From contig NC_090292.1 of NCBI RefSeq assembly GCF_037392515.1, forward strand, positions 45,311,747-45,375,746: DNA of 64,000 nucleotides, read 5' to 3'. Origin of the DNA: Haliotis asinina (lineage: Eukaryota > Mollusca > Gastropoda > Lepetellida > Haliotidae). Below are positions 8,929 through 20,814 of this stretch, piece after piece. A program made the translations under genes and the position numbers. Each line of letters starts with the position of its first letter. Position 1 is the stretch's first letter. The notes beneath the pieces are model-generated. The model did no database searches, was not told the origin of the DNA, and worked only from the letters and a program-made list of their open reading frames with translations.

Positions 8929-11640
8929 TTTATTCCAATAATATTGTACAGTGGAACTGAAGAGGATTGAGGACTAATTTACATGAATTACAGTTATTAG
9001 TCCAAGATTTCACACCTTCAGCGATATGTCTCCAAGGGACATATTTAAAGCAAACAGATACATTTGACCTTCGTCATTTTAATGCATATCATTCTTTTTC
9101 ACCTCCGGGTGATAGAGCTACTGGCGGGTCATCCGCTTTAGTCAGACAAAACGTTATTCAAAGCCCTGTTTCACATAATACTATATGCACGCTGTTGCAG
9201 TGAGAATTACCTTACACGTAGCGTTTACGCTATGCTCTCTTTACATTTCGCCGTCTTCGACGTTCACTAAAACTGATCTTCAAGCTCTATATGACCAACT
9301 CCCGAAGCCCTGTATTATAATGGGACATTTAAATGGGCACAACCCACTCTGGGGTAGTGTAAATACAAACACTAGAGGTAAATTATTGGAGGACTTTTGT
9401 TCTGACAATGACTTATGTATTTATAATGATGGTTCCAACACATATTTACACCCTGGTACAGGGACGTATTCTGCTCTCGACTTGTCATTGACAAATTCCG
9501 AACTATTAAATTAATTCGAATGGTCAGTCCACGATGACCTCTGTGGAAGTGACCATTTTCCTACTATATTAAAAGCTGTAACTCCATCTGATGTTCCTCC
9601 ATCATCAAGGCGGAATTTTAAGAAGGCTAACTGGGCTTTATATGAAACACTGTGTGCTGAAAAACTTAAACCCGAACGTTTTATTGACGTTCCTGATGCT
9701 ATCAAATCTTTTTCTGATGAACTGAATTCCATAGCTGATGAGTGTATACCAAATTCCTCTGCAGTTCCACACATAAGAAAACCATGGTTCAACGATGAGT
9801 GCAAACAAGCTAGGAAGGCAAGGAAAAAAGCAGAACATTATTTCCGTCGCCATCCTATGGTGCATAATTTCAATAAATTTAAGATTTTAAATGCTAAAGC
9901 ACGGCGTACTTTTAAACAGAACAAACGCCAATCTTGGCAAAATTATGTATCCAAAATAAAATCTCGGACACCCATGTCCAAGGTATGGAACATGGTCCAG
10001 AAAATCAAAGGTAAAGGTACTAAACCTACTGTCCATCATCTTAAACATGGAGATCAATTGCTTACTGATAAATCAGATATTGCTAATAAACTGGGTGAAA
10101 CCCTTGCTAAACACTCTTCCTCTTCTAATTATGTACCTAAACTTCAGCAATATCAAAAACAACAAGAAAAGAAAACTATTAATTTTCATTCTGATAATGG
10201 GGAAGATTATAATGAAACGTTTTCTATTCATGAACTCCATACTGCTCTTGATCAAGCTCATGACACTGCTACAGGAGCTGATAACATACATTATCAACTC
10301 CTGAAGCACTTACCAGAATCCTGCCTAGAAACGCTTCTCAATATTTTTGATGATATTTGGACATCGGGTAACTTTCCTCCGTCATGGCGTGATGCCATAG
10401 AAGTACCAATACCTAAACCTGGACGTGATCATAAGGATCCGTCCAATTATCGACCTATTTCACTAACTAGCTGTGTTTGCAAGACCATGGAACGCATGAT
10501 AAATAATCGACTTGTTTGGTACTTGGAAACAAATAATCTTATCACAGATATACAGTGTGGTTTCCGTAAAAACAGAAGTACTGTCGATCACTTAGTGCGA
10601 CTGGAATCATTTGTTAAAAACGCACTAATTAATAAACAGCATGCTGTGTCTATCTTTTTTGATCTTGAAAAAGCATATGACACAACCTGGAAACATGGTA
10701 TTTTGATTGATTTACATGACTTTGGTTTGCGTGGTCGTTTGCCGTAATTTATTGCCCACTTTTTAAATGACAGACAACTCCAGGTCCGTGTGGGTTCTAC
10801 CCTGTCTGATCATTACAATCAGGATCAGGGTGTTCCACAAGGCAGTATTTTATCTGTCACTCTTTTTAGCATCAAGATCAACAGTTTATCAAAAGTTTTA
10901 AACGATTCAATTGATGGATCGCTTTTCGTGGATGATTTTAATATTTCTTGCCGAGGTAAAAATATGCATACTATTGAACGGCAACTGCAGTTGTGTTTAA
11001 ACAAAATAAAAAAAATGGTGTCTTGAAAACGGCTTCAAATTTTCGAAGTCCAAAACCAATTGTATACATTTTTGCAGAACATATAAGCCACATAAGGACC
11101 CTGAACTATCTCTAGATGGCACTCCCATCAAAGTTGTAAAGGAGGCCAAGTTCTTGGGATTAATTTTTGACTCGCATTTAACGTTTCTACCACATATCAA
11201 ATCCCTCAAAACTAAATGCCTGAAGGCACTTGACTTGTTGAAAGTCGTTTCAAATTCTAAATGGGGAGGGGACCAAGCTACCCTCCTGCAACTTTATCGA
11301 TCACTGATCCGGTCAAAACTTGATTATGGCTCCATTGTATACGATGGAGCCTGTAAAAGCAACCTGAAACTTTTAGATTCTGTTCACCATCAAGGTCTAC
11401 GACTTTGTCTTGGCTCCTTTCCAACTTCACCTGTTGACAGCATGTACGTTGAGGCCGATGGGCCATCTCTTGAGTAGCGACGTATCAAATTAGCTTTACA
11501 GTATGTAACAAAATTATGTTCCAGTGAGTCAAACCCTGCATATAACTGTGTTTTCAGTCCTCTGTGTGAGGACTGATACAATATGAAATCTTCGCTTGTA
11601 CCGTCTCTTGGTTTAAGAATTAATGTAACTTTAAGTCTAC
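8912..11640 (+). pseudogene. LINE copy B ORF2 (endonuclease + RT), broken
   Basis: Endonuclease: the QWNC motif has Cys changed to a stop near 8958, then ICLQ, PPGDRATGGSS, NGHNPLWG and SDHFP follow. A frame change lies near 9180 and TAA stops near 9512 and 10746. RT: YRPISLTS, GFRKNRST, the A motif FFDLEKAYDTTW near 10660, the B motif GVPQGSILSVTLFS near 10830 and the C motif FVDDFN near 10925 are all present. Both catalytic regions are unchanged there. A frame change occurs in the A-run near 11010. The thumb is read to 11477, where a stop follows, and a short decayed piece reaches 11640. No RNase H. ORF2 would nick the target and copy the RNA; this copy cannot. Confidence 0.8.
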
Positions 11641-12033
11641 CAGGTTTTTAAACGTAGTTAATTCATGTTATTTTATTTTTGTCTGGCATTTTGTACACTC
11701 TCCAGCGGCTGAAGGGATGGTGTAAATCCAACTAGGGTGCATGCAGGTAGCAAAGGTACTGTAAGTCCTCATGGTCCCTTGTGGTGATCTACCGTCAACT
11801 GTTGGTGATCTATAGCCCGTGTTTTATATTGTATTGTCTGCTTTAATTACTAGAATGTTTTACTTTTCCGTGCTAGTTTTATACCCATGTCTGTGATACA
11901 GTAGTATTTTTACTGCCCATTATGACAGGTTTCATTCTTCAAAATGTTTTCATTTTTCTCAAATAAATTGTTTTCGTCCCGATACGGCTGGCATATTGGC
12001 TATGACGTTAGATTTATTTCATAATAACTCACA

Positions 12034-12812
12034 ACAAAGCAAGATGTACTGTAAGCAAGTATCTCTGATCAGAGTTCAGTTGTATTGGGGACAAAATCTT
12101 TGGCCTAACAATGGGTACTAGTTATATACCCCTCTTTGATCTTTTCAAATACAGTTGTGAAGGTGTATACAAACATAAAATTGAAAACAAGAAGCTTGTT
12201 AAAGAAGTTTAACTTTATTGATGATTTGACTTGGTTCAAATAGCCAGATCGATTTACCGAATACATCTGATAATGGTCAGACCAACCACTCCCTTCCATT
12301 GCTTTTTCACCCTGAGTAAGATTTATGTGGTTTCATGTCTCGACATATATTCAGAAACTAAGCCTGTGACAAACACCCATGAATGACATAAGATATGACT
12401 TTCTTATGACTTCCGATTTATGTGCAGTGATATTTTGCCAGCTCAAGCACTCAATTTCAAAAGTTGTGTACAGGATGTCGGCACGTGAAAGTCAGGGCAT
12501 CATCGTTTGTGTTTCGCATATCCACCAAATTCTGAACATGGGTTGCTTTATCTCAATAATGTTTTTGATTTTCGTATTTTCGTCTCTTGTAAACGTTATT
12601 TCAATTCTGATTTAAAGATAAGCAAATTTATATGACGATATGGTAGGTTTCAGGTTCGAGTCAGTAGTGTTGGAATAAAAAGACTGAATGACAGTTCGGC
12701 AAGAAAATTAGAAGGGTCTGACGGGCAAGGAGAAAGAAACCAAAGCAAAAATTACCGTACACACAAAATTACAAATGATGCTCAGATAATTCCAGATTGC
12801 ATCAGGGACTAC
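12034..12812. other. No gene recognised
   Basis: AT-rich sequence between LINE B and the PAN-like exon. No convincing ORF, repeat or transposon is seen; probably intron if the exon at 12876-13169 continues leftwards. Confidence 0.35.
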
Positions 12813-12875
12813 CTATTTCATACATGTGCTTATTGAGTACCCATTTAGGACAAACCTTTGGAAATGTTTACTTAC

Positions 12876-13169
12876 GTATGAGTGGCTCCGTGCAAGATTG
12901 ACATGTCCTTCCTTCTTCTCGATCGTTGATTCATCTGTTGATAAACAGCAGGTTAAAGTCTCAACATCATAGTCAATATTCACACATTGACCATGTTCAG
13001 CACATTTAAGCTGACACAGCTTGATACCAATGTTCTTGATAACATAACCGTCCCTATCCGTCTTCTTAGGTGTACACTGCTTCGTACGTCCTGTTGAAAT
13101 CGCACACATCAGCAAAACCGTTAATGTAAGGAGTAGTTTCACACGGTCGCTGATATACCTCGGTGTCAT
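12876..13169 (-). CDS. First coding exon of a secreted or membrane protein, PAN/apple-like
   Basis: The exon encodes exactly 98 residues from the ATG at 13169 to a strong donor (AC|GTAAGT) whose GT is at 12874-12875, so it ends in phase 0. Residues 11-27 form a hydrophobic signal peptide (KLLLTLTVLLMCAISTG). The mature part has six Cys within about 45 residues (CTPKK, LCQLKCAEHGQC, DVETLTCCLS). This spacing, with the Asn-Ile-Asp-Tyr stretch between them, resembles PAN/apple modules that bind protein or carbohydrate outside the cell. Without the splice, the frame runs on for 20 residues into intron. Further exons must lie to the left on the minus strand. Domain naming is by pattern only. Confidence 0.7.
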
Positions 13170-14365
13170 GTCCGAGAGCTATTGAAATCACCTCCCGTGA
13201 GATGATTCACGACTACCACGAGGTTCAAGGATCACGGTCAATGCAAAGACTATTTTCACGAAAGTCTGGAGGCTATCACCAAGTAGATATTGAACCCAAA
13301 GTTATGAACGCATATGTCTACAGACTACCACCTGATACACAGTGAGCCAAAACAATTGAACACCTATCTCTAGAAGCTACCACCGGGTAGACAGTCAGAC
13401 AGTCAGTACAAGAAACCTGGCTTCAAGTATACGGCAAACACAAGAACACAGAAGGCTGCAACGATTGTCATGAATATGCAGAGAGTATGAGTCAGTTGTT
13501 CTTCTCAACCAAAGGGCTTCTCAACACCTGATTGGTCACACAAGACGGTATCGATGTGCTGCACAACGAAATATCAACATAATGACATCATTTGTTTCAG
13601 TAGGGTCTCCCAAGAGGAAAAGTAATAACATGTCAAAGTACGGTCTCTTTTCAGAGATATTGATTTATTTATTGGGTAGTGTTCTCATCAGGATAAAGAC
13701 AACGGATATTTTCAGTATCTGTTGGGGTCATATCCAGATTCCGATGCAAATTAGAGAGGTGATATGCACATTTTAGGGACTACTTTCACACTGTAAACAC
13801 AGATGGCGTCACGCACATCTATCGGCGGTCGTGTCCAGAACGACGGCCGTGGTCACGGAACTGTGAGTGCTTTGATGAGGGAAAATTGTTGTCTCGTAAT
13901 CATAGTTGGGACTGATTACCAGCACCGAAATGCAGGTGTCTTGCAATCATTGACTCAGACATCAGCCAGTAAAATTTCGAATGATCTGTTTGACACTTTT
14001 TCGCGAACAGTATACTTGTTGTTGAAAAGTTTAATTGAACTTTTCCCAAATTCCACACGTGTTTTTTTGTCATTTTTCAAATTAAGTTAATATTTGTTGA
14101 CAACAATACGCTGACTGGGAACTGTATGATGTAACGCAGTCAAATGAGTGATGAGTAGAAAACCACGTCACCGAGTTTGTAACGTCACATATTACTACGC
14201 ACATATTTATAACGTCATATATATGCGGGCACATCTCAGGAAGTTTAGTGCATGATCTGTGGCAAATCTGTTTTAAATTTTAAAGTAAGAATGACATTGT
14301 ATGATACATAGGTTATCACTCTCGTGTCTTTTGTGATGGTTAATATCCTGCATTGGGAATAAACA
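13170..14365. other. No gene recognised; presumed promoter and upstream flank of the PAN-like exon
   Basis: Between 13211 and 13385 there are four weak copies of a (G/A)CTACCAC motif spaced 51-60 bp apart. Nothing else is supported. Confidence 0.3.
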
Positions 14366-14940
14366 TTGTATTTAGCGAACCAAGGCAATATTCCCGAGTA
14401 TGTTCCCGTACCTGGATGTAGATATGTAGCTGCATCACCATTAAAATACATGAATTATTTTCTGAAATGTATTTTTTTCAATATTTTTACCTTTGTGATT
14501 TGTGTTTGTACCTCCCCAAAGTGGGTTGTGGTCATTGAGGTCACCTATAGTTATAAATGGCTTTGGAAGCTGATCGCATAGATTTTGAAGGTCAGATTGT
14601 TGAATGCTAGAAGAGGGAGGTATGTATAAACTGCATAGCGCCAATGCTATATGCAAGGTTAGGCAGCTTGAAGATTTGTATGAGCGGAACAGGGCTACGT
14701 ATTATGACCTGCCAAACCAAAACGGGTGCACCTCCTGATGCTTTATCTCCCGGAGGAGAGAAAGAGTGATAATTGCTGTACTGTCTTAAATCAATAGTAT
14801 CTGTATTTTTAAGGTATCTCTCTTGAAGACATAATGCTGACGGTTTTAAGTCCTGTAGTGCAGAATGGATCTCGTTGACGTTATTCTTCGGTCCTCTGCA
14901 ATTCCATTGTATGAGATTTCAATTTTGACTCATGGCGGTT
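14366..14940 (-). pseudogene. LINE copy C endonuclease remnant
   Basis: The minus strand retains the IQWNC-like start near 14920, ALCSLYIPPSSS near 14630, GDLNDHNPLWGG near 14535 and YLHPGTGTYS near 14400, with an internal deletion between the last two. Frame changes and stops make it non-coding. Confidence 0.65.
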
Positions 14941-15089
14941 CTAGTGGGGATCTCTCCCGCAGATGTGTTGAAGAAGAACCCATATCTTTGTGCTGTGGAG
15001 ATGGAGACACCTCCATTTCAAGGGTTTCAAGCCAGTTATGAACTTGCACAGTGACATGTTCTTCAATAGATACAGGTTTCTCTCCTGAG

Positions 15090-16110
15090 GAGGGGGTTTT
15101 AGAGTTTATACGGTTAAGGCGTATATTTCAGTATGTTCCTCAACATCAACATTTGTTTGCATAGGCTCAGGTTCTGACTGACTCACAGTTTGAGAGGCTA
15201 ATGTTGTTACTGTAGACTGGCAGTCAGAAGGAGTACAAAAAGTAATGGTTATTACTGGTTTTACAAATTTCATCCAAATCAGTTCAGTCTGGCATGCGAT
15301 AGAGACAGTTTTGGGTTTTCCAGAGACAACAACTGAGCAGCTAACAGTCAGATTGGATCTGGCTTGTAACTTGCTTTTCAGCTTCAACAAAGGAAATATT
15401 ACACTGATGTTTCAATTGGAGGAATTTGTTTATTGTATCTGCCACTTGGGGCAAGATTGTGACGACGATACATGATTACCACCACAATTTGCACATTAAG
15501 GACCTTTATTGCAGGCAGAATCATGGTGATCTTCACAGCACCGTTGAGCATTACGACAGGATGTAGAACCGTGTCCAAACTTTTGACAGTGATAACACTG
15601 GAATGGATTAGGGATATATACCTCCACTCACATATTAAAATAGCCAGCTTTTTATGGATTTAGGCACAGCACCTCACGCAAATGTAAACAGGTAGGTGTT
15701 GCTTGGCTTAGTGGTACCATTCTGTTTCTTTACAGAAAAGCGCTTGACTGAAGTAACATTTTGACTTTTCAGTTCAGAAACTATTTCCTCTTCAGACATG
15801 TCCGATAAGCACCGAGGTCTGTCTCTAACAATGCTAAAATTCAGCATTTTGCGTGGTGAGACGACAACATTAAGATTTGCAAACTTGTGCTGTTGTAGTA
15901 AATTGATTGACTGCGGCCAACGCAAACACTCCACAAGACGCAAACCCCCACGGAGACGTGAAACATTCTTTACTTCTCCACATGTAGACTGAATTGTTAT
16001 CACAAACGGATTGAGTTTAAGTGGTTCTCCATTTGTAGATGCAATGACTATAAACTTAGACCAGGTTTCTTGTTGCTGTGAAACTGGAACACCTTTATGA
16101 CTTGAAAGAT
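15090..16110 (-). pseudogene. LINE copy C ORF1 remnant
   Basis: The central conserved region (RDRPRCLSDMSEEEIVSELK and VKRFSVKKQNGT) is read at 16003-15674. Knuckle-like CYHCQKFGHGSTSC follows at about 15600-15560, and a Ser/Thr-rich tail at 15390-15106. Several stops and frame changes occur. The sequence is divergent from both main ORF1 types here, so it is probably an older copy. Confidence 0.65.
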
Positions 16111-16749
16111 GATCAGCCTGTAGACATATTTTTTTGTCATTTCTACCTCAACTAAAATCCATAAGAGACATGATGGATATAGCAAAGTTCAACATCACTG
16201 CTCCCCAACCGCCACCGAGTGTCACAAAGGACAGCGTTTCATTGCTACGGAAATCCGGCATGCAAAAACTAGGGATACAGCGGTGTTATATTCCGATAAA
16301 TGTGACGAAAAATAGCTATATTTGCTTACCAAATATAATGTTACGCTGGTTCCGGCCTTAACAAAAACGTAGAGACATACAGAATTTAGAGGTTGACATC
16401 AATGGATTGGCCCATGAGCCACCGCCTTTTGGCATAGGACTCTAGACAATTTAATATATGCATAATCTTTACATTTCAAATCAAAAGGACCTATACCCAA
16501 TAAGTTAAATGTGCAAAAATAAATTCTATGCACACGGCATGGCATGACCAGCCGATTGATAAAACTGGACAAGTTCTACCACCCGTCTAGGTGAAGTGAG
16601 GGCCAAAGTTGTGGGTTAGGCAACAGGAACAAGGTTCCAGGTCCCATTTGCCCTCAACCATCAGGATCCCTTCCTCCACCGACACAGGGCCGCAACCAGC
16701 CGCAAACGGGTTGGTGGACCAAACATTCTCCCGGGTCCACAATGGGGAT

Positions 16750-16807
16750 GCACGGCTCCTAGCATTACCCAGCACCCACCACGAGGAGGTGGCCGGTCAC
16801 GGGTGCC
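16750..16807 (-). ncRNA. HDV-like ribozyme, copy C
   Basis: It starts GGCACCC, with the complementary GGGTGCT strand at nt 31-37. GCTAG replaces GCTAA at the catalytic strand. P2 keeps five of seven pairs; at position 13/55 it has C-G where copy A has G-C, and at 14/54 G-C where copy A has A-U. Two P2 mismatches suggest decay after insertion. Confidence 0.6.
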
Positions 16808-17663
16808 AAATTAGGACAAGAAAACAACTAGATAGTCACCGATACAACTACTAACTAAACCGTAAATACTTTAATTGAAAAAAAGGCAATGTAATATGAA
16901 ACTGGGATGTAGATCCCAAAGAACTTCCAGTGAGTTGTATTTCCCCAAATAGGACGTTAATTATGGAAATGGACCGTTGCTAAAACGCAATCAAGTCTTG
17001 AAGGACACATGATCAGCCAGCCGTCGACGGCCACACAAGATGTGTTTTAGATTTCAAATAGTTCTTGACAACATCTACAATATGAATATTTAAAGAGGAA
17101 TTCGTGAAACCGTTTCCAGTGAGCACATTTATGTCAATTTACACATCAACACAGAAGACAAAATGTTAATTTTGATTAATTACGGGCCCCACGTCATATA
17201 GCTGATATGATGATCTGTTTCTGTGTTATATTTCAAATAGGTATTGACAACATCTACAATTTGAATATTTAAAGAGGAACACGGTTATGTCAATTTACAC
17301 AACATAACAGAAAGCAGTGTGACTTTTCTAATGATGTATTGCATTTTCCAAACAGCGCATTGACGGCGTGAGTGGTCTAATGATTCATATGCATTAACCC
17401 TACCTGAATATGTTTCCCATTTCCATACATACTGATTGCAGTTGCCAAGTAACGGCTGGTACTTCAATAACGGTGCACTTTGAAGACGTTTTATCAAATT
17501 TCAGAACTTCTGCAAAAAAATAAAATAAATTTAGGTTAAATCATCTTTCAGTGTTCATTATGACCACAGACCATTTCCGCTTTTAAGATTATTAGCCTGC
17601 AACGCAGAGATGGGACGCGTTATGTTTCATTGTTTGATAACTTGTAGTGTCTCATTAGACCAG
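16808..17663. repeat. Local duplication; no gene recognised
   Basis: A segment at about 17040-17098 recurs at 17221-17281 (both contain TTGACAACATCTACAAT and GAATATTTAAAGAGGAA). ATGTCAATTTACACA occurs at 17131 and 17285. Otherwise unremarkable. Confidence 0.55.
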
Positions 17664-17812
17664 ACCCGTAAACATTCCGTTTAGAATTGATCTTCAGTAA
17701 TCCCTGCTTCTCTCCATCCGTTAACATTCGGTTTAGAAATTATCTTCAGTAACCCATGATTATCTCCCCGTAAAGAGCCTGGTTAGAATTGATCTTCAGT
17801 AACCCCTGCATA
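17664..17812 (+). repeat. About 51-bp tandem repeat, three units
   Basis: Three successive units contain TTTAGAA/GTTAGAA, then TTGATCTTCAGTAA and CCC(A/C)TG, spaced 51-55 bp apart. Moderately diverged; no coding role seen. Confidence 0.6.
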
Positions 17813-17854
17813 AGTGGTGACTGATGGGATCTGCAGGTCACTGCAGGTTGACTC

Positions 17855-18270
17855 TCTTTTAGCAAACAGATGTGAAATGCATTGGCAACAACTTTGGCAA
17901 ACCACTCCTCCTCATAAAATTATAACCCTCAGAAATACCAAGCCCAGCAAGAAACGAAATCAGCCAATTTTGATTCTGATAAGGGCGAGGATTACAATCA
18001 AATGTTTTCTCCCCACGAATTACGTACTGTACTGTGACTGGCTCATGACACTGCAGCAGAAGCTGGTGATATTCAATATCAATTTCTCAAACACCTCCCT
18101 GATTCAAGTTTGGAAACTCTACTCGATATATTTAATGGCATTTGGACATCCATTACTTCTCGCTTTGTGGCACAATTATATCATCATCCCTATACCAAAG
18201 CCGGACCGAGACCATACTGATCCCTCAAACTACCGTTCTATATCATCGCTCATATCATCATATATGCTCA
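17855..18270 (+). mobile_element. LINE RT fragment (copy D)
   Basis: Reading across frames shows the region between endonuclease and RT palm: LAHDTAAEAGDIQYQFLKHL, SLETLLDIFN and IPIPKPDRDHTDPSNYR. These are the diverged equivalents of residues in copies B and M. It is an old fragment that runs into a 47-bp minisatellite on its right. Confidence 0.75.
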
Positions 18271-18307
18271 CTGCAGTCACCGATACACATACCCTCCGAA
18301 CCCGTAT

Positions 18308-18618
18308 ACCCTTATCCACGCACACACCCATACATGCAAGCCCCCAGACCGAGTACCCTTATCCACGCACACACCCATACACGCAAGCCCCCAGACCGAG
18401 TACCCTTATCCACGCACACACCCATACACGCAAGCCCCCAGACCGAGTACCCTTATCCACGCACACACCCATACATGCAAGCCCCCAGACCGAGTACCCT
18501 TATCCACGCACACACCCATACACGCAAGCCCCCAGACCGAGTACCCTTATCCACGCACACACCCATACACGCAAGCCCCCAGACCGAGTACCCTTATCCA
18601 CGCATAAACCCATACATC
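18308..18618 (+). repeat. 47-bp minisatellite, about 6.6 units
   Basis: Units start at 18308, 18355, 18402, 18449, 18496, 18543 and 18590, each beginning ACCCTTATCCACGCACAC; the differences are few (ATACATG or ATACACG). Because 47 is not a multiple of three, the ORFs across it are by-products of the repeat, not genes. Confidence 0.95.
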
Positions 18619-18790
18619 AGCACATCCACGGACAGCTGTATACTATAGATCTCAAGTTGAATGAAATATGGCTATGACATTTAATTCCAACAAAGGTTAA
18701 AACACACTTAAATGAGTCCGAAATCCAAGAAAAATACACAATAATCAACGAGCGTACACCACACCATGAGATCATGTTTTTGTTTTTCAG

Positions 18791-18910
18791 ACGACAGCAG
18801 CCTCTCCACCATTATAATGATAGCGACAACAACAACATCCGCCGTCCTCGTCATCGTCATCCTGATTGCATTCTGTCCCTGTTACAGCAAGTGCTCTGGA
18901 ACGGCCAGAG
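18791..18910 (+). CDS. Candidate transmembrane exon
   Basis: A 120-bp segment lies between an acceptor (TGTTTTTCAG) and a donor (AGAG|GTGTATGT). It reads a short Asp/Ser start, then a hydrophobic run TIIMIATTTTSAVLVIVILI and AFCPCYSKC. A single-pass membrane helix followed by Cys and basic residues is typical of a receptor's membrane exon. It starts with two bases of a split codon and ends in the same phase. No partner exon on the plus strand could be identified with confidence, so its gene is unknown. Confidence 0.4.
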
Positions 18911-19028
18911 GTGTATGTACAGCAATCACATTGCCCCATTGTGTACCTCATGCCGAATAACGCTCAACGCTTACGGTTTCAAATTCAACAGATTTCAGGT
19001 CTACATAATCTCTCTTTCCACGACGTAC

Positions 19029-19152
19029 CGTATCTATGCACGAGGTACATTATCTATCCACGAGGGGCAGTATCTATCCACGAGGAAAAGTATCTATCCA
19101 CGATGTGCAGTATCTATCCACGAGGTACAGTATCTATCCATGAGGTACAGTA
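19029..19152 (+). repeat. 20-bp minisatellite, about six units
   Basis: Units of TATCTATCCACGAGGTACAG repeat with small changes. The core TATCCACG is shared with the 47-bp repeat 400 bp to the left. Confidence 0.9.
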
Positions 19153-19609
19153 ACGTACAGTAAATGCGTTAAAGCATCAATGAAGTATAGCCTGGACCAC
19201 CCGCGCCCTCGTCCCCGGACTGCCAGACGTTGATGGACTACTGTGAGGTATATATATGTCACCGATAGAGGACTGAGAGCTGGACGACGGTGTACTTGAT
19301 GTGTCTAAAAACATCACACTGGTCACTGGTTGCAAAGTCCTCGTTGACCTCGGTCTGGACGACAGAATCAAGATCTCTGACTAGCCTGGCTTCCAACAAA
19401 TTGTGACAGTGATGGTTTTATCATACTCTGTTCACATATTAACTGCTTAAAGACACATGTTGATATAAAATGAAAATGGTCGCTGACATTTCTTTCACGA
19501 GAACTGAATTTCTGAATTGTGCAGGCTGTGTTTCCCCAAACTAGTCTACTTCATGTATTAGTCTAAAATTCCTCATGCCAAATGGTAGGTTCAGTATTCA
19601 AGTACCACA

Positions 19610-19945
19610 TAAAACCTGGCTTTAGATTGTTAGCAACTGAAGGTAGATCACCATATTAGGGACCATGGGGACTTACAGTACATTTTCTTCCTGCATGGGC
19701 CTAGCCTGGATGCACATCATAACTTCAGCTGTTAGCAATTTAGGAAATCTAGCCATATATTAAGAGACACGTATTCTGGGATTCAAAGCGTGGACAGTTT
19801 GTATTTAATTTGAATGTTTGTGGACTTACGTACCCTCTCAGGAGGACAAATTGTACTTCACCTTCCTGTGAGACTGCAGCCACGAACATGCACAGTTAAG
19901 AATTTTAAACGTCCAATAATATAATATTTACATTTGTACAAATCG
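19610..19945 (-). mobile_element. LINE 3' UTR fragment (E)
   Basis: The minus strand matches the family 3' UTR: the CCTCCTGAGAGGGTACGTAAG block at about 19830-19850 and the ATGGTCCCTAATATGGTGATC block at about 19650-19670. The tail is missing. Confidence 0.7.
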
Positions 19946-20029
19946 TTTAATAAATAGTTCGGAATTTGAAACATGTACTACGTACTATAAAACCACTATA
20001 CAACATACCAGCCTACTGGAGATAACACG

Positions 20030-20610
20030 CAAAGCAATGTAACACAGTACTGGTATAGAACACAAAACAGTACAGGAATGTTCTTGCTGTGTGTCAGGGA
20101 CAAACAGTACAGTTCTACAATGCATCATACCACTGTACTGGAATATACCGCACAGCAACACTAAAATATATCACACAATATTACTGGAATGAAAAAACAT
20201 CACAGTACTGGAATATAACACACTACTGAACTGGAATGTATCACACTACAGTACAGGAGATAACGTGCTGAAGTCCTACAGATAATACATCACTGTACCG
20301 GGATTAACGTGCCGCTGTCCTGGAAGAAAACACACCAGTGTTCTGGAAAAAATCACACCACAGTTCTGGAACAGTTGTACTTGAAGAAAACAGGGGACGG
20401 TACTGAATGAACACACACCAAAGTAGTCGGAGATACGTAAGTACAGTACTGGAAGATAACACACCACAGTACTGGAATATAACACACCACTGTACTAGGG
20501 ATAATACAGCAAATTGTACTGGAAGATAATACACCACTGTATTAGGGATAGCGCAGCATTGTACAGGAATACAACACATCGTTGTACTGGAAGAAAACCT
20601 GTGCACGAGG
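20030..20610. repeat. Degenerate satellite built on CAGTACTGGAA
   Basis: CAGTACTGGAA/GA with neighbouring AACACACCAC recurs about 20 times at spacings of roughly 20-45 bp. The overlapping minus-strand ORFs (20276-20606) are made of this repeat and are not supported as genes. Confidence 0.75.
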
Positions 20611-20814
20611 ATATTACAGTACTATGCATGGTTGTCTTTGTCTTTGAACAGATTATTTTGTTTTCAGTAAACTGTCTATATAACCCGAGAGACTGTGTGA
20701 TTGTTTTATTGGTTGGTTGGTTGGTTTGGTTACCCCGATAATAAAAGTGACGGACAGGTAATGTGGAGTACCATGCACATGACCGACCGAGTTAGTGAGT
20801 GAGCGGTTTACACG

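Larger units (their letters stand above)
7208..12033 (+). mobile_element. LINE copy B (I/Nimb-like), 5' truncated, RNase H deleted
   Basis: The copy begins inside the family 5' UTR, so the ribozyme is missing. It runs through ORF1 (7650-8928), ORF2 (about 8912-11640) and a 3' UTR ending in AATAACTCAC. After the RT thumb the sequence jumps to the 3' UTR at about 11640, so the RNase H domain is lost. ORF1 is of the same subfamily as copies A and P. It lies antisense to the proposed minus-strand host gene. Confidence 0.85.
14366..16807 (-). mobile_element. LINE copy C, 5' part only
   Basis: Read on the minus strand, it starts at the family terminus at 16807 with the ribozyme and 5' UTR (16807-16390). 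It then has about 250 bp unlike the other copies (16130-16385), a decayed ORF1 (about 16110-15090) and part of the ORF2 endonuclease (14940-14366). RT, RNase H and 3' UTR are absent. A LINE that keeps its 5' end and loses its 3' end must have been cut by later deletion or rearrangement. Confidence 0.75.

Noticed and set aside
16134..16361. 75-codon ORF within copy C
   Set aside because: Lies in a segment unique to this copy with no motif or splice support.
17814..18677. 287-codon ORF, and the 168-codon ORF in another frame
   Set aside because: They join a decayed RT fragment to a 47-bp minisatellite; the repeated protein pattern is a product of the repeat.
19177..19371. Ser/Thr/Pro-rich 64-codon minus-strand ORF
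   Set aside because: Could be a cytoplasmic tail, but no convincing acceptor or partner exon was seen.
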